A stretch of 64,000 bases of DNA from Gnetum montanum (Eukaryota; Streptophyta; Gnetopsida; Gnetales; Gnetaceae). This document shows positions 36,590-47,105 of the stretch, one piece after another (position 1 is the stretch's first letter; each line of letters opens with the position of its first letter). The stretch is taken from positions 191,766 through 255,765 of the forward strand of contig MNCI01018932.1 of assembly GCA_015680685.1 (NCBI GenBank). Direction: 5' to 3'. A model generated the notes under the pieces. That model did no database searches. It was not told the origin of the DNA and saw nothing but the letters and a program-made list of their open reading frames with translations. Made by a program: the position numbers and the translations under genes.

Positions 36590-37401
36590 TGATGAGTGGC
36601 GAGGTACCCCTACACTCAACCATATGAATACAAGCATTTCATGCATGATCCAGTCGAACTCCAAGGACCAAGTGCTTATGCGCCTTAATGGCACACTTAG
36701 GGTTAATCAATCGTTGTCTTCCCAAACTTGTATTGTCATGGTTGTATGGTTAAGTAAGCTTGAGGTATATGATTTTTATAACTTTTGTATTTTTTTATGT
36801 CTTCTGATAATAAGGGAGAGGGAGAGAGAACTAAGTGGCTAACTTACATTAATTATTCATTAACTAGTTTCTAAATGTTCCTAAGACTAGTATCCATTCC
36901 CACTTGCCATACACATCCTGAACCAGTGCAACGCAGCTGGGATTACCAAACGTTAATTGTTACTAGGTTACCAAGTGCTACATGCATGCTTGAAGCAGTC
37001 GTATTGAGTGTATTTAAATAAGGGGGTTGAAGGTTGAGAGAGATATTAATTAACTAGGAAAGCATTAAACAATAATTAATTACTAATTAGCTTAATTTGT
37101 ATGCTGCAAGGTTTATTATAAAGTTCATCTTTATTGCCGTACACAAAATTGTGCTCAGGTACAAATTGCTAACATCCGTTCACTCTATGACTACTACTGT
37201 AGGCACACATAAATAATTCTAGCTTTGGAATGAAAAAACTACAAGAGTCTGGATATGGGTCTAAGTCTAATGTGTGTGAACCAAGGGGGCCGCCTCTTAT
37301 TTATAGAAGATGAGGTAGGACATGATATCGCGTATGTGATATCTCGTGGTGGATGTGATATTGCATGCACGATATTGCGTACGCAATATCACAGTTCATC
37401 A
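36590..37401 (-). repeat. Element E outer 3' LTR
   Basis: 812 bases from TGATGAGTGGC to TCATCA, aligning closely with 37928-38745 and 45770-46567. On the minus strand U3 is ~96 bases, ending at TATAAATAA (37297-37305). Confidence 0.85.
37297..37401 (-). promoter_or_regulatory. Element E U3: TATA box with clustered GATAT palindromes
   Basis: The TATA box TATAAATAA is at 37297-37305. Between it and the LTR start at 37401 lie several GATATC/GATATT words, including a perfect 20-base palindrome at 37371-37390 (GATATTGCGT followed by its inverse) and gatatcgcg-type half sites near 37325 and 37340. Related clusters occur in the other two LTR copies (~38667-38740 and ~46504-46560). They are candidate transcription-factor sites. 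Confidence 0.5.
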
Positions 37402-37927
37402 TACCCCCATGACTGAATGAAAAATCATCCTTGAGTTCCTTACAAAATGTTGGGAAGGTATGGGATTATTGACTTGAATGACAACTAATGGTGAATGGGA
37501 TGACATGTGAACGGATCAACATTACAATACATAGCAACATTAGTGTTCATGACTATAAGAGTGAACACTATACACAATTAACATCCAGCCTTATTTGGCA
37601 GCTGAGAGAGAAGAGAGAGAGAGAGAAAAGGAGAAGACGTGTTGCTACTAATGCCAAGATTACGCCTTCCATTGTTCATCCATAGCCACGTCATCAATCT
37701 TGTTCCTTGCACAACCATTCCAGCACCAGTCCATTCTGAGTGTTTCCTCCAGGTCCAGTCCATTGCTTTATGATTGCCATCTTCACACACAACACAGTCA
37801 CGTATGAGCAAGGATAAGTAAATTACAATAGAATTGATACCTTGCCTTGGTGTAAGGTTCATTGGCTAAGCTGTGATATGGCCAATACAAATTCTAGAGA
37901 TATAACACTGGTGACTACGCAAGGTGT

Positions 37928-38745
37928 AATGAGTGGCAAGGTATCCCTACACTCAACCATATGAATACGAGCATTTCACACATGATCCGGTTGAACTCAA
38001 AGGATCAAGTGCTTATGCACCTTAATGGAACACTCAGGGTTAATCAATCGTTGTCTTCCCAAACTTACTTGTATTGTCACAGTTGTATGGTTAAGTAAGC
38101 TTGAGGTATATGATTTTTATAGCTTTTGTATTTTTTATGTCTTTTTCTAATAAAGGAGAAGGAGAGAGAACTAAGTGGCTAACTTACATTAACTATTCAT
38201 TAACTAAGTTCTAAATGTTCCTAACACAGGTATCTATTCTCACTTGTCGTACACATCCTGAACCAGTGCAACGCTGCTAGGATTACCAAACGCTAATCGT
38301 TACTAGGTTACCAAGTGCTACATGCATGCTCGAAGAAGTCGTACTGAGTGTATTTAACTAAGGGGGTTGAAGGTTGAGAGAGATATTAATTAACTAGGAA
38401 AGCATTAAACAATCATTAGTTAATAATTAGCTTAATCTGTATGCTACAAGGTTTATCATAAAGTTCATCTTTATTGTCATACACAAAATTGTGCTCAGGT
38501 ACAAATTGCTCGAATAAAGATCCGTTCACTGTATGACTCCTACTACGGGCACACAGAAATAATTCTAACTTGGAAATGACAAAATTGCAAGAGTCTGGCT
38601 AAGGGTATAAGTCTAACGTGTGTGAACCAAGGGCATCACCTCTTATTTATAGAAGATGAGGCAAGACGTGATATCGCATCCTGCCTCATGTACACAATAT
38701 CAAGTGGTAGATGTGATATCGTGTGCATGATATCATGGTTCATCA
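37928..38745 (-). repeat. Element E inner 3' LTR
   Basis: Aligns with the outer LTR from gagtggcaagg to ggttcatca at 38745. Its first bases (TGA) have been altered at the duplication junction. Confidence 0.8.
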
Positions 38746-39268
38746 TACCTACATGAATGAATGAAAACTCATCCTCGAGTTTCTTACAAAATATTGGAAA
38801 GGTATGTGATTATTGACTTGAATGATAACTAATGGTAAATGGGATGACATGTGAATGGATCAAAATTACAATACATAGCAACATTAGTGTTCATGAATAC
38901 AAGAGTGAACACTATTCACAATTGACATCTAGCCTTATTTGGAAGCTGAGAGAGAATAGAGAGAGAGAGAGAGAAAAGGAGAAGACATGTTGCTGCTGAC
39001 ACCAAGATTGCACCTTCCATTATTCATCCATAGCCATGCCATCAATCTTGTTCCTTGAACAACCATTCTAGCACGAGTCCATCCTGAGTGTTTCCTTTAG
39101 GTCTAGTCCATTACTATATGATTGCCATTTGCACACACAACACAGTCACATATGAGCAAGGATAAGTAAATTACAATATAGTTGATACCTTGCCTTAGTG
39201 TAAGGTCCATTGGCTGAGTTGTGATATGGCCAATACGGATTCTAGAGATATAACACTGGTGACTACCC

Positions 39269-40790
39269 AAGCTGTAGGGGTTAGAAAAAATTGAAAAAAT
39301 TGGACTAGGGCCCCCATGACTAAGAGCGATCCTCCAGTAGCGATAGAATGGAAAAGGATAAGGAATAAGAAAGATGGAAAAAAAGAAACAATGACAATGC
39401 CGATGAAATGAATGTTAGAGATGGGAATGAAACAAAAAAAATTATTGATTGTGGAAATGTTTAAGGGAAATAAGTTAACTAATGCACCAAATAGGAATGC
39501 TAGTGGGTCCTCCCCAAAGCAGGCTCATGCCCTTTATGCCCTGGAAAACCTACATTCAAAGAGTCCATAGGCTCTAGAAATGTCATTTGGAAGCAAGAGT
39601 TAAAGACTTAACCACATGAATCCACCAAAGAGAAAATAATTCATCAACCAAAATATAGACTACTAATACAACTAGAAATGAGGTGGAAATGTAGAAAGAA
39701 TGATGGGGATAAGAGAATGGAATGGAGTTCCAAGAACAAGGTGGTGTATAGCCCCTTGTGTATTTATGGTTAATGTGACTGAGTAGATCTCATTCCAAAT
39801 CTAGCCTCAAACAATCCACATCTAGTGACTTCGCATTAATACCCTTGGCCAATCCATCCACTTGAAGTAACAAGAATTCTTCCATCAAAGAGTCACCACC
39901 ATTTTGAGGAAAATGAGAAAGGGAGAAGTAGGAAGTGAGAAAGGGCCTTAGTTAGAGGGAACATGTTTGTTTAGTTCCATAATCAGTGCTTGTAGCCCAA
40001 ATGCTTATTTTGTCTAAGGGATGTGCTTTGAATTCTCAATGTTTTTTTTTTGTGAGAACCACACCATGCAAAGAATTATTTTTATTTTTATTGGCTCAAC
40101 TTCCCAATAATGGAGTAATGTCGAAATGGTAAGAAAAATCAAGAAGAAAACATCCAAGCACCCAAGAGAATAGTTAGCAAAAATGCATCAAATCCCTTTG
40201 AAGTCATACCCTTTTCAGTCCTGGAGTCCTTCCTTAGTTTGAGAAATGCCCAATCACCAATTCATTAATAGTTTTATTATTAAAGAAAGGGACTATACAG
40301 TTCCAAGCCAAGAGAGACCATAGAAATTCATGGATGCATGGATGACGTGGACTCATTTCCTGTTATATCAAAAGAACCATACCTTAGTATCAACATTATA
40401 ACTCAAAGGTAAAACCAAACATTATCAGTCAATAGAATATAGTTCATACCACCATTAGGAGCACTTATTAGGTGACAAATCTAAAAAAATAAAAACAACA
40501 AATAAAGGCAAAAAAAAAAAAACAAAAAAAAATAGTCACACAAGGAAATGAGAAAGTATAAACGATGTTGCAAAATAAAAATAAGAAAAATTAAAGAAAT
40601 TTGTAAAACAAAAATGTGTAAAACAAAAACTTAAAAAAGAACTAAGGGCCTCAAATGGTTAGTAGAGGTGGCCGTCTCCCCCATGACTAAGTTGGAAGGA
40701 GGAGATTCAAAATAGTGAGTAGGGTTATCTCTTCTTAGAGGTATTATGTGCACTGACCATACTAAATTAATGGAAAGGTTTGATCTATTG
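39269..40790 (-). other. Element E 3' untranslated region
   Basis: Non-coding on both strands, with an A-rich block at 40480-40640. A phrase cccccatgactaag recurs at 39310 and 40680. It lies between integrase and the duplicated LTR unit. Nothing further was recognised. Confidence 0.4.
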
Positions 40791-40799
40791 CACATTACC

Positions 40800-42057
40800 T
40801 AACAATGTCTTATCAGGGCTCTCAGGTTTATATATGGTCATGAATAATGTAAGGTCCTTCCCACAATGTTTGAAATTTTGTGCATTGTGGCACATGTGTG
40901 GGGTTCTAGTAGAGAACCTTATCTCTTGGTTGATACTTAACCTTTTGAATTTTCAAGTCATGATGTTGCTTGTTATATTCCTTGTGAAACTCATTTGATG
41001 ACAGGATAGCTAATTAGTTTTCTTCTAGCACGTTTAAAGTTGCCAACCTTTGTTTTTGTGCTAGATCAAGATCGAGGTGGAGGTCAAAAGTTGTTGATAG
41101 TGTATGGAGCTTAGTTTGAATCAAAAGTGTTGGAAGCTTTATGTAAACTAACTCATAGGGAGAGTAGCCTATAGGGAGTTTTTAGGTGGAGCGGTATTCT
41201 TAAAGAGCATCATTCAGTTTAGTGCTCCAATCTCTCCTATACTTGCTAATTGTCCTAGTCAATATTTTAGTGATCTCCCTATTGGTGACCTTAGCTTGTC
41301 CATTAGCTTGGGGGTGATAAGGTGTAGTCAATTTATGTTCAACCCCTAAGAGTTGCATTAAATTTTGAAAAGTTGCACCTATGAAGCGTGTTCCATTATC
41401 TGAAATAAGTGCACATGGCACACCAAACCTATTTATGAGTTGTTGTTGCACAAATCGTGCAACTGTAGAGGATGTGTAGTCTGTAATAGCAGCTGCTTCA
41501 ACCCATTTTGTTAAATAGTCTACAGCAACTACAATGTAAGCTTTTCCATTGGACATTGGTGTAATGGGCCCCATAAAGTCTATTCCCCAAATGTCAAAGG
41601 ATTCTAATGGCTGAATTCATTGTTGCAGATCCTACATTTTAGTAGTCATTCCCCCATCTTGTTGACAGCACTCACAAGATTGGACAAGTTGATGGGTATC
41701 CTGAAATAATGTTGGCCAGTAATATCCTGCAAGTAAGATCTTAATAGCCGTTTGTCTCCCTACATAGTAACCCCCATAAGGGCCCTCATGAGCATCTTGG
41801 AGAACTCTCAGTTGGTCTACCTCGGGCACACACCATCGAACCAAGCCATTAGGACACACTTTGTAAAGTTTTTCATTGATCTCCATGAAGTACTTGGCTC
41901 TGTGAAGAAACTGTTGTTTCTTCCTAGGGTCCAGCTCCTGTGGTGTTTGTTGAGTAAGGAGATAGGTGAGAATGCTTCTATACCAATTCGTATCCATAGG
42001 TAGTTGGTTATTTACTACACTGGCAAAGAGGGCTTCATTAGGAAAATGATCAGACAT
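40800..42057 (-). pseudogene. Element E integrase
   Basis: The zinc finger in 41632-42057 shows AHEGPYGGYYVGRQTAIKIL and CECCQQ; the second His of the HHCC set reads Tyr. The core in 41200-41574 has [12 protein letters not shown] (first Asp kept) and [12 protein letters not shown] (second Asp kept), then [17 protein letters not shown]. There the Glu of GQAEV is Lys, so the DDE triad is broken. The C-terminal part continues to ~40800 with stops: GYSPYELVY, then NEFHKEYNKQHHD and WEGPYII. The form is Athila/OTA without a chromodomain. Confidence 0.85.
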
Positions 42058-42216
42058 TACATATTCATCCTCTTTGTTGTCTCAGCGCAACCGAGATAAA
42101 TGATCTACAACTACATTCTTGGTACCTTTTCAATCGATCATTGTTAGATCGAACTCCTGTAGGATTACTAGCCATCATATAATATGAGGGCTAACCATTG
42201 GCTTGTTCATGAGGAA

Positions 42217-42459
42217 CTAGATTGCACTCTGATCCGTGTAGATGAACACTTTGTAACCTAACACATAGTGCCTAAACTTATCCAGTGCAAACATTACAAC
42301 CATTAATTCTTTCTCTATAGTTGTGTAGTTAAGTTGTGCACCGGTGACACTTCTACTTGCACAATGGATGTAGTAAAGGCATTTTTGATCATCTAACTGT
42401 GTAAGTATGGCTCCTAAGGCATAATTGGATGCATCATTCATGATGTGGAACAATTTGGA
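42217..42459 (-). pseudogene. Element E RNase H
   Basis: Reads NDASNYALGAILTQ, YIHCASRSVTGAQLNYTTIE, KELMVVMFALDKFRHYVLG and VFIYTDQSAI. The catalytic Asp of DAS, the Glu of EKEL and the Asp of YTD are all present. It is directly downstream of RT but separated by a stop. Confidence 0.85.
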
Positions 42460-43400
42460 CTAGTAAGGAGCTTGTAGAATCGGAGTTTCTACAAGCTTTT
42501 GTTTCAGGGTTTGGAATGCTCGTTCATATTTCCTGGTCCACTCAAAAGGTATGTCCTTCTTTGTTAGCTCTACCAATGGTTTGGCAATCTTGGAGAAGTT
42601 CTCAATGAATCTCTTATAGTAGCCAGTGTGTCCAAGGAATGATCGAATGTCTTTGACAGTTGCCGGTTGATGGGTGATTCCTTGGATGATCCTAATTTTA
42701 TCTAGGTCTACCTCTATTCCTACATGTGAAACCTTATGCCCAAGTACTATGCCTTCTTGAACCATTAAATGGATTTTCTGCTATTTGAGCCTTAGATTGG
42801 TTTCTACGCATCTTTTTAGCACTTGCTCTAATCGATCCAAGGCTTGATCAAAACTTGTTCCTTAGGTGGAGAAGTCATCCATAAAGACTTCTACTCTGTT
42901 CTCTATCTATTGTTGGAATATGCTTAGAACTACGCGTTGAAACATGGCGAGAGCATTAAAAAAGCCAAACAACATTTGTTATACAAAAACATTCCCCAAG
43001 GACTGGTGAATGTTGTCTTGGCTTGGTATTTTGGGGCTATCTGTATTTGGTTATATCCGCTATAGCCATCCAGAAAACTGTAATAGCGATGCCCTACTAT
43101 GGTATCTAAGACTTGGTCAACGAATGGTAATGGAAAGTGATCCTTAAATGTTGCCATGTTTAGTAGCCTAAAATCTATGCACACCCTCCATTTGCCTCCC
43201 TTTTTAGGCATTATTACCAAAGGGCTAACCCATTCGCTATCAGCAATGGGATATATTAACCCAACCTTAAGAAGCTATTCTATTTCATCTTTTACTACTT
43301 GCTTTAATTTTGGGTTCAATTACCTTGTGGCATTGCATTACTGCGGTTGAGTCGGGAGTTCCCCTTGCATTGCTGGAGTGGGTGGTAATGGAGCTATTGG
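42460..43400 (-). pseudogene. Element E reverse transcriptase
   Basis: Starts near 43310 with NPKLKQVVKDEIE and GLIYPIADSEWVSPLVIMPK, then KGGKWRVCIDFRLLNMATFK, DHFPLPFVDQVLD and SFLDGYSGYNQIQIAP, and TSPWGMFLY. A frameshift follows in the FGLCNAPATFQ region. The catalytic box reads VEVFMDDFST at ~42865-42895, so both Asp are intact. The thumb and connection lie in frame 42460-42765: GHKVSHVGIEVD, IRSFLGHTGYYKRFIENF and WTRKYERAFQTLKQ. Stops and one frameshift disable it, but it is well preserved. Confidence 0.9.
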
Positions 43401-43727
43401 TGTGAGAGCTGCGAATGGATTTTAAGGATGGTATATTTGTGGGTTATCTTCCCTAGGAGAAGGAGTTCTATAATACTCATAGGCTTAGTAGTGATTTTGT
43501 GCTATAACATCACTAACAGAGTCACGTGGAGAGATTGGATGTTGCAAGTAGTAGACATATGGGTTAGGTTGCCGGTATGGGTATTGTTTCCTTGGTGGTG
43601 GCATCCCCCATGAATGTGGGTATTGACACTATTGATGTTGCTCAATGGGTTGTGGTAGAGTTCCACTTGGATAATATGTTGAAGGTTGGTGGAACTGCCT
43701 TGGATTACCTTGGGGATAAGGTAACTG
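43401..43727 (-). other. Element E gag-RT linker lacking a protease
   Basis: A Pro/Gln/Tyr-rich degenerate reading connects the gag frame to the RT N-terminus. No DSGA or ILG.PWL protease motif can be read in any frame in this ~330-base gap, which is too short for the usual protease. Confidence 0.55.
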
Positions 43728-45625
43728 TCAGGGTGTTTTCCATTTATTTAGTTGTGGGTTGAGTGCATACACCCCAGACTCCTGTAGATGTGAGATCACC
43801 GGGAAACATCCCTTAGGATGGTCATATTGGCATATCTTGTATCCACTATCATTGTCTGTGTCTAAATCCAAAACCTCTTCTGTGATGGCCATTTTGCCCT
43901 TACCCTTGTTACGTGCATTTTCCACTTCTCTTTTTTTCTTTTTGTTGCCGTCATAACCTCGCTCCCTAGACTCCTCTACAATTTTAAGAACAGTTTCAAA
44001 CCTACTATCTAGGGAGTCCCACATTTGGTCTACCTTTGCCGATACTTCTGATGTTAACTTTTGGAGAGGAAAAGTTCTATTCACCATTTCTTCGAGTGGT
44101 GACTATTCTTCCTCCTCACAAAATCTCACTCCCTTTTTTTGGAGGGAAGGATCTCGATTGTATTCTTCTGCACTTTCTCTCTTCCATAGCTCACCTTCTT
44201 CTTTGGCAACTTGCTCTAGCAGTCTATGAATTTGATGAGACCTAAACTTCGATAACCTTCCTTGGGCATACATCCCAAGGGTTCTTCTTGTTTCATGCCT
44301 AATTCCATCCATGAGATGGCGTAGTTGATCCCATTGTGAATAACCATGGCTAGGGAAATGATGTAATAGTGTGTAATAGTGGCCCATGGCAGCATCCAAG
44401 AGTTCATGATTTCCTTGCTCCCATCCTTGGATAGTTCTAACACTGTACTCCACCTCTAAATGGATTCTAGTTCTAAGGACTGGTACCAGCTTTCAGCTTC
44501 TTTCACTAGTGTCCTTGGAAACAACTTCAGCTTTTGCCATTTGTTTTCTATGTTTTTCAAGGCACATGAATCATGGAATGCTTGTAAATGATTTTGAGGA
44601 TCAGCATTGTATCCCCCTTCAAATCGTGGGATGTTGTTCATGTCTAACCTCTTGATGCTACTATCCTTTTGGTGCCTTGTTGGAACTCTTACGACCTCCG
44701 TTATATCTAGCATGGTTCTAGTTGAGAGTAGGGATTCTTCATGATTGCCTTGTTCATAGCATCTATGGTGTCTATGTGGTTCCCTACTCTCCCTTCTTCT
44801 ATGCCTTGATTCTTTAGAGTTGGCTCGTCCTTGTTCTCGATTGTCTCATTGATGACTTCCACTTCATTTTCCCTTATCCTCATGATTGGTTTTCCTATGA
44901 TTGCATCCAAACACTAAAGGAGAGGGTGAAGATGATGATGAAGGTGAAGAAGAAGGAGAACCATTACCATGATGGTGTTTTTTACCTTCTCTTCGGTGGT
45001 CTCAGCCTCAATCGTGATCACGATCAGAACGTTCGTCCTTATCGTGTGTTCGTGTTCCTTTGTTGAACACTTCGTGTTGGTGGGTATCAGAACTAGGGTT
45101 GTGAATAGTGAAGTGGAGGTTCTGATACACTGCCTCTTGACCAATGTTAGGAGGAGGAACATCATTTCATGGGGAACCTATTGAGGCAGGTTTAGCATCC
45201 TCAATTTCACTCAAAACGTGCGGAGCATCATGGGGCCATTTACCCTTCAAAGATGTATGGTATCTCTCGTATTACAAGTCCCTTTGATGTTGTGTTTCTG
45301 TGGGATGATAGTCTCTTAAGTCATGATCACATGCAATGTATTCTACATATAAAAGTGGCATGCCTATTCGTGTGAGAGCACGAAGGAGTAGGTCAGGAAC
45401 TGATCGGTTTGGAGGTAACACTATGTTACCCTCCAAGTCTCTCCAACATAGTTGTTCATCTTGGTGGAGAATAAAGGTGAAATCAGGTACATACTCATCG
45501 GGATGGATATATACCACACAAAATTGTTGAGGGACTTGTGGATCCTAGTTACGTGTATTATGCCGTCAATTGCCTCTTGTGTTAGTCCTAGGCGGTGAAG
45601 TGCTCTTATGCGAAGAAGAAGACAT
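43728..45625 (-). pseudogene. Element E gag
   Basis: Begins MSSSSHKSTSPP at 45625, ~145 bases from the LTR. The conserved frame 45272-45517 carries CWRDLEGNIVLPPNRSVPD. A Ser/Arg/His-rich stretch follows (44900-45180). Frames 44456-44713, 44103-44453 and 43728-44087 give the gag core: IPRFEGGYNADPQNHLQAF, KLKLFPRTLVKEAESWYQSL, then MGHYYTLLHHFPSHGYSQWD and RLLEQVAKEEGELWKRES. A Lys/Glu-rich tail follows, with CQYDHPKGCFPV, which may be a decayed zinc knuckle. Several stops and frameshifts are present. Coiled-coil-like heptads occur around 43900-44200. Confidence 0.8.
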
Positions 45626-45749
45626 CTTGTTTCGTTTTGTGTGCAATGTGCTATTGTCTCCTCTTTCTTTGATTAATCCTAAGGGTTCATTCTAACACTT
45701 AAATGATATGAATGATTTCCTATGTTCAACGTAGTGCACAAATTACTAA

Positions 45750-45768
45750 GTCCCTGACAATGGTGCCA
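45750..45768 (-). promoter_or_regulatory. Element E primer-binding site (tRNA-Asp-like)
   Basis: The minus strand reads TGGCACCATTGTCAGGGAC, one base inside the 5' LTR. It resembles the TGGCGCCGTTG.CGGGGA site common in plant OTA elements, with CG dinucleotides changed to CA/TG. Confidence 0.75.
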
Positions 45769-45769
45769 A

Positions 45770-46567
45770 TGATGAGTGGCGAGGTACCCCTACACTCAAC
45801 CATATGAATATGAGCATTTCACTCATGATTCGGTCGAACTCCAAGGACCAGGTGCTTATGCACCTTAATGGAACACTTAGGGTTAATCAATCATTGTCTT
45901 CCCAATTGTCATGGTTGTATTGTTAAGTAAGCTTGAGGTATATGATTTTTATAGCTTTTGTATTTTTTTTATGTCTTCTACTAATAAAGGAGAGGGAGAG
46001 AGAACTAAGTGGCTAACTTACATTAACTATTTGTTAACTAGTTTCTAAATGTTCCTAACACTAGTATCCATTCCCACTTTCCATACACATCTTGAACCAA
46101 TGCAATGCTGCTGGGATTACCAAACACTAATCGTTACTGGGTTACCAAGCGCTACACGCATGCTTGAAGCGATCGTACTAAGTGTATTTAACTAAGGGGG
46201 TTGAAGGTTGAGAGAGATATTAATTAACTAGAAAAGCATTAAACAATCATTAATTACTAATTAGCTTAATCTGTATGCTACAAAGTTTATCATAAAGTTC
46301 ATCTTTATTTCCGTACACAAAATTGTGCTCAGGTACAAATTGCTCGAATAAAGATCTGTTCACTCTATGACTCCTACTGCGGGAACATAGAAATAATTCT
46401 AACTCTGGAATGAAAAAACTACAAGATTCTGGCTAAGGGTCTAAGTCTAATGTGTGTGAACCAAGGGGGCCACCTCTTATTTATAGAAGATGAGGTAGGA
46501 CGTGGTATCACGTATGTGATATCGTGTGGTGGATGTGATATCATGTGCACAATATCGCGGGTCATCA
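45770..46567 (-). repeat. Element E 5' LTR
   Basis: 798 bases, TGATGAGTGGC...GTCATCA, followed by the GTAAT target duplication at 46568-46572. Aligns with both 3' LTR copies. Confidence 0.85.
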
Positions 46568-46599
46568 GTAATGTATTAGTAACATGATTTCAAAGAAAT

Positions 46600-47105
46600 C
46601 TCCTTATGCAAGATATAATATAAAAGGGTACAACAAGAGAAAATCATTAATGAAAATAAGTAGGAAAAAAGCTATAAAATCATGAGAAAATCACTTATGA
46701 GAATAAGAAAAAACAAAACTCTAAGACTACAAGAAAACCACATGTAATGAAAAGCAAAAATAAACTATAAGAAGACACAATAATAATAGTTAGGTATTAG
46801 TCAATCAAAAGGAAACACCTTGGTTTGGTTGGTTGGTTGAATTTTGGTTGTGCAAGTTCCACTCAAAATTACTATCAATTGGTTCTCCTTGGGCAAGACA
46901 CAACACGAAGGGATTACAATGAGAGAAAATCACCTGTGACAATATGCAAAAACAAAACTCTAAAACTACAAGAAAATCACTTGAGACAAAAACCAAAAAC
47001 AAAACTATAAAACCACACAATAAGACACTCCTTGCATTAGTCAATTCAATAGTACCTTTAGATAGGTTGGTTGTCAAATGTTGATTGTGCAAGTTTCACT
47101 TAAAA
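46600..47105. repeat. Two-copy ~241 bp tandem repeat in the hAT body
   Basis: The phrases attagtcaat, ggttggttg, ttgtgcaagtt.cact and agagaaaatcac recur with a ~241-base offset (46795/47036; 46845/47088; 46638/46915). It is a tandem duplication within hAT sequence after element E. Confidence 0.55.

Larger units (their letters stand above)
36590..39268 (-). repeat. Tandem duplication of element E 3' end (2 x ~1338 bp)
   Basis: Unit 1 is 36590-37927 and unit 2 is 37928-39268. Each holds one LTR plus ~525 bases of adjoining internal 3' region, ending at a ggtgactac.caag.tgta phrase. The copies are nearly collinear with few indels. The junction lacks the first bases of the inner LTR. Confidence 0.8.
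36590..46567 (-). mobile_element. Element E: Athila/OTA-type Ty3 retrotransposon, ~10 kb
   Basis: It is bounded by LTRs opening TGATGAGTGGC and closing TCATCA and by a perfect GTAAT target duplication. Minus-strand order: LTR (45770-46567), primer-binding site, gag (~43730-45625), RT (~42460-43400), RNase H (42217-42459), integrase (~40800-42057), long 3' region, LTR, a repeated piece of 3' region, LTR. No protease is found between gag and RT. Frames are the longest in the window and the FMDD RT box is intact, so it is the youngest large element here, in keeping with its innermost position in the nest. Confidence 0.85.

Noticed and set aside
40480-40640. A-rich stretch as a LINE or SINE poly(A) tail
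   Set aside because: It lies inside the continuous 3' region of element E with no upstream non-LTR sequence or flanking duplication.
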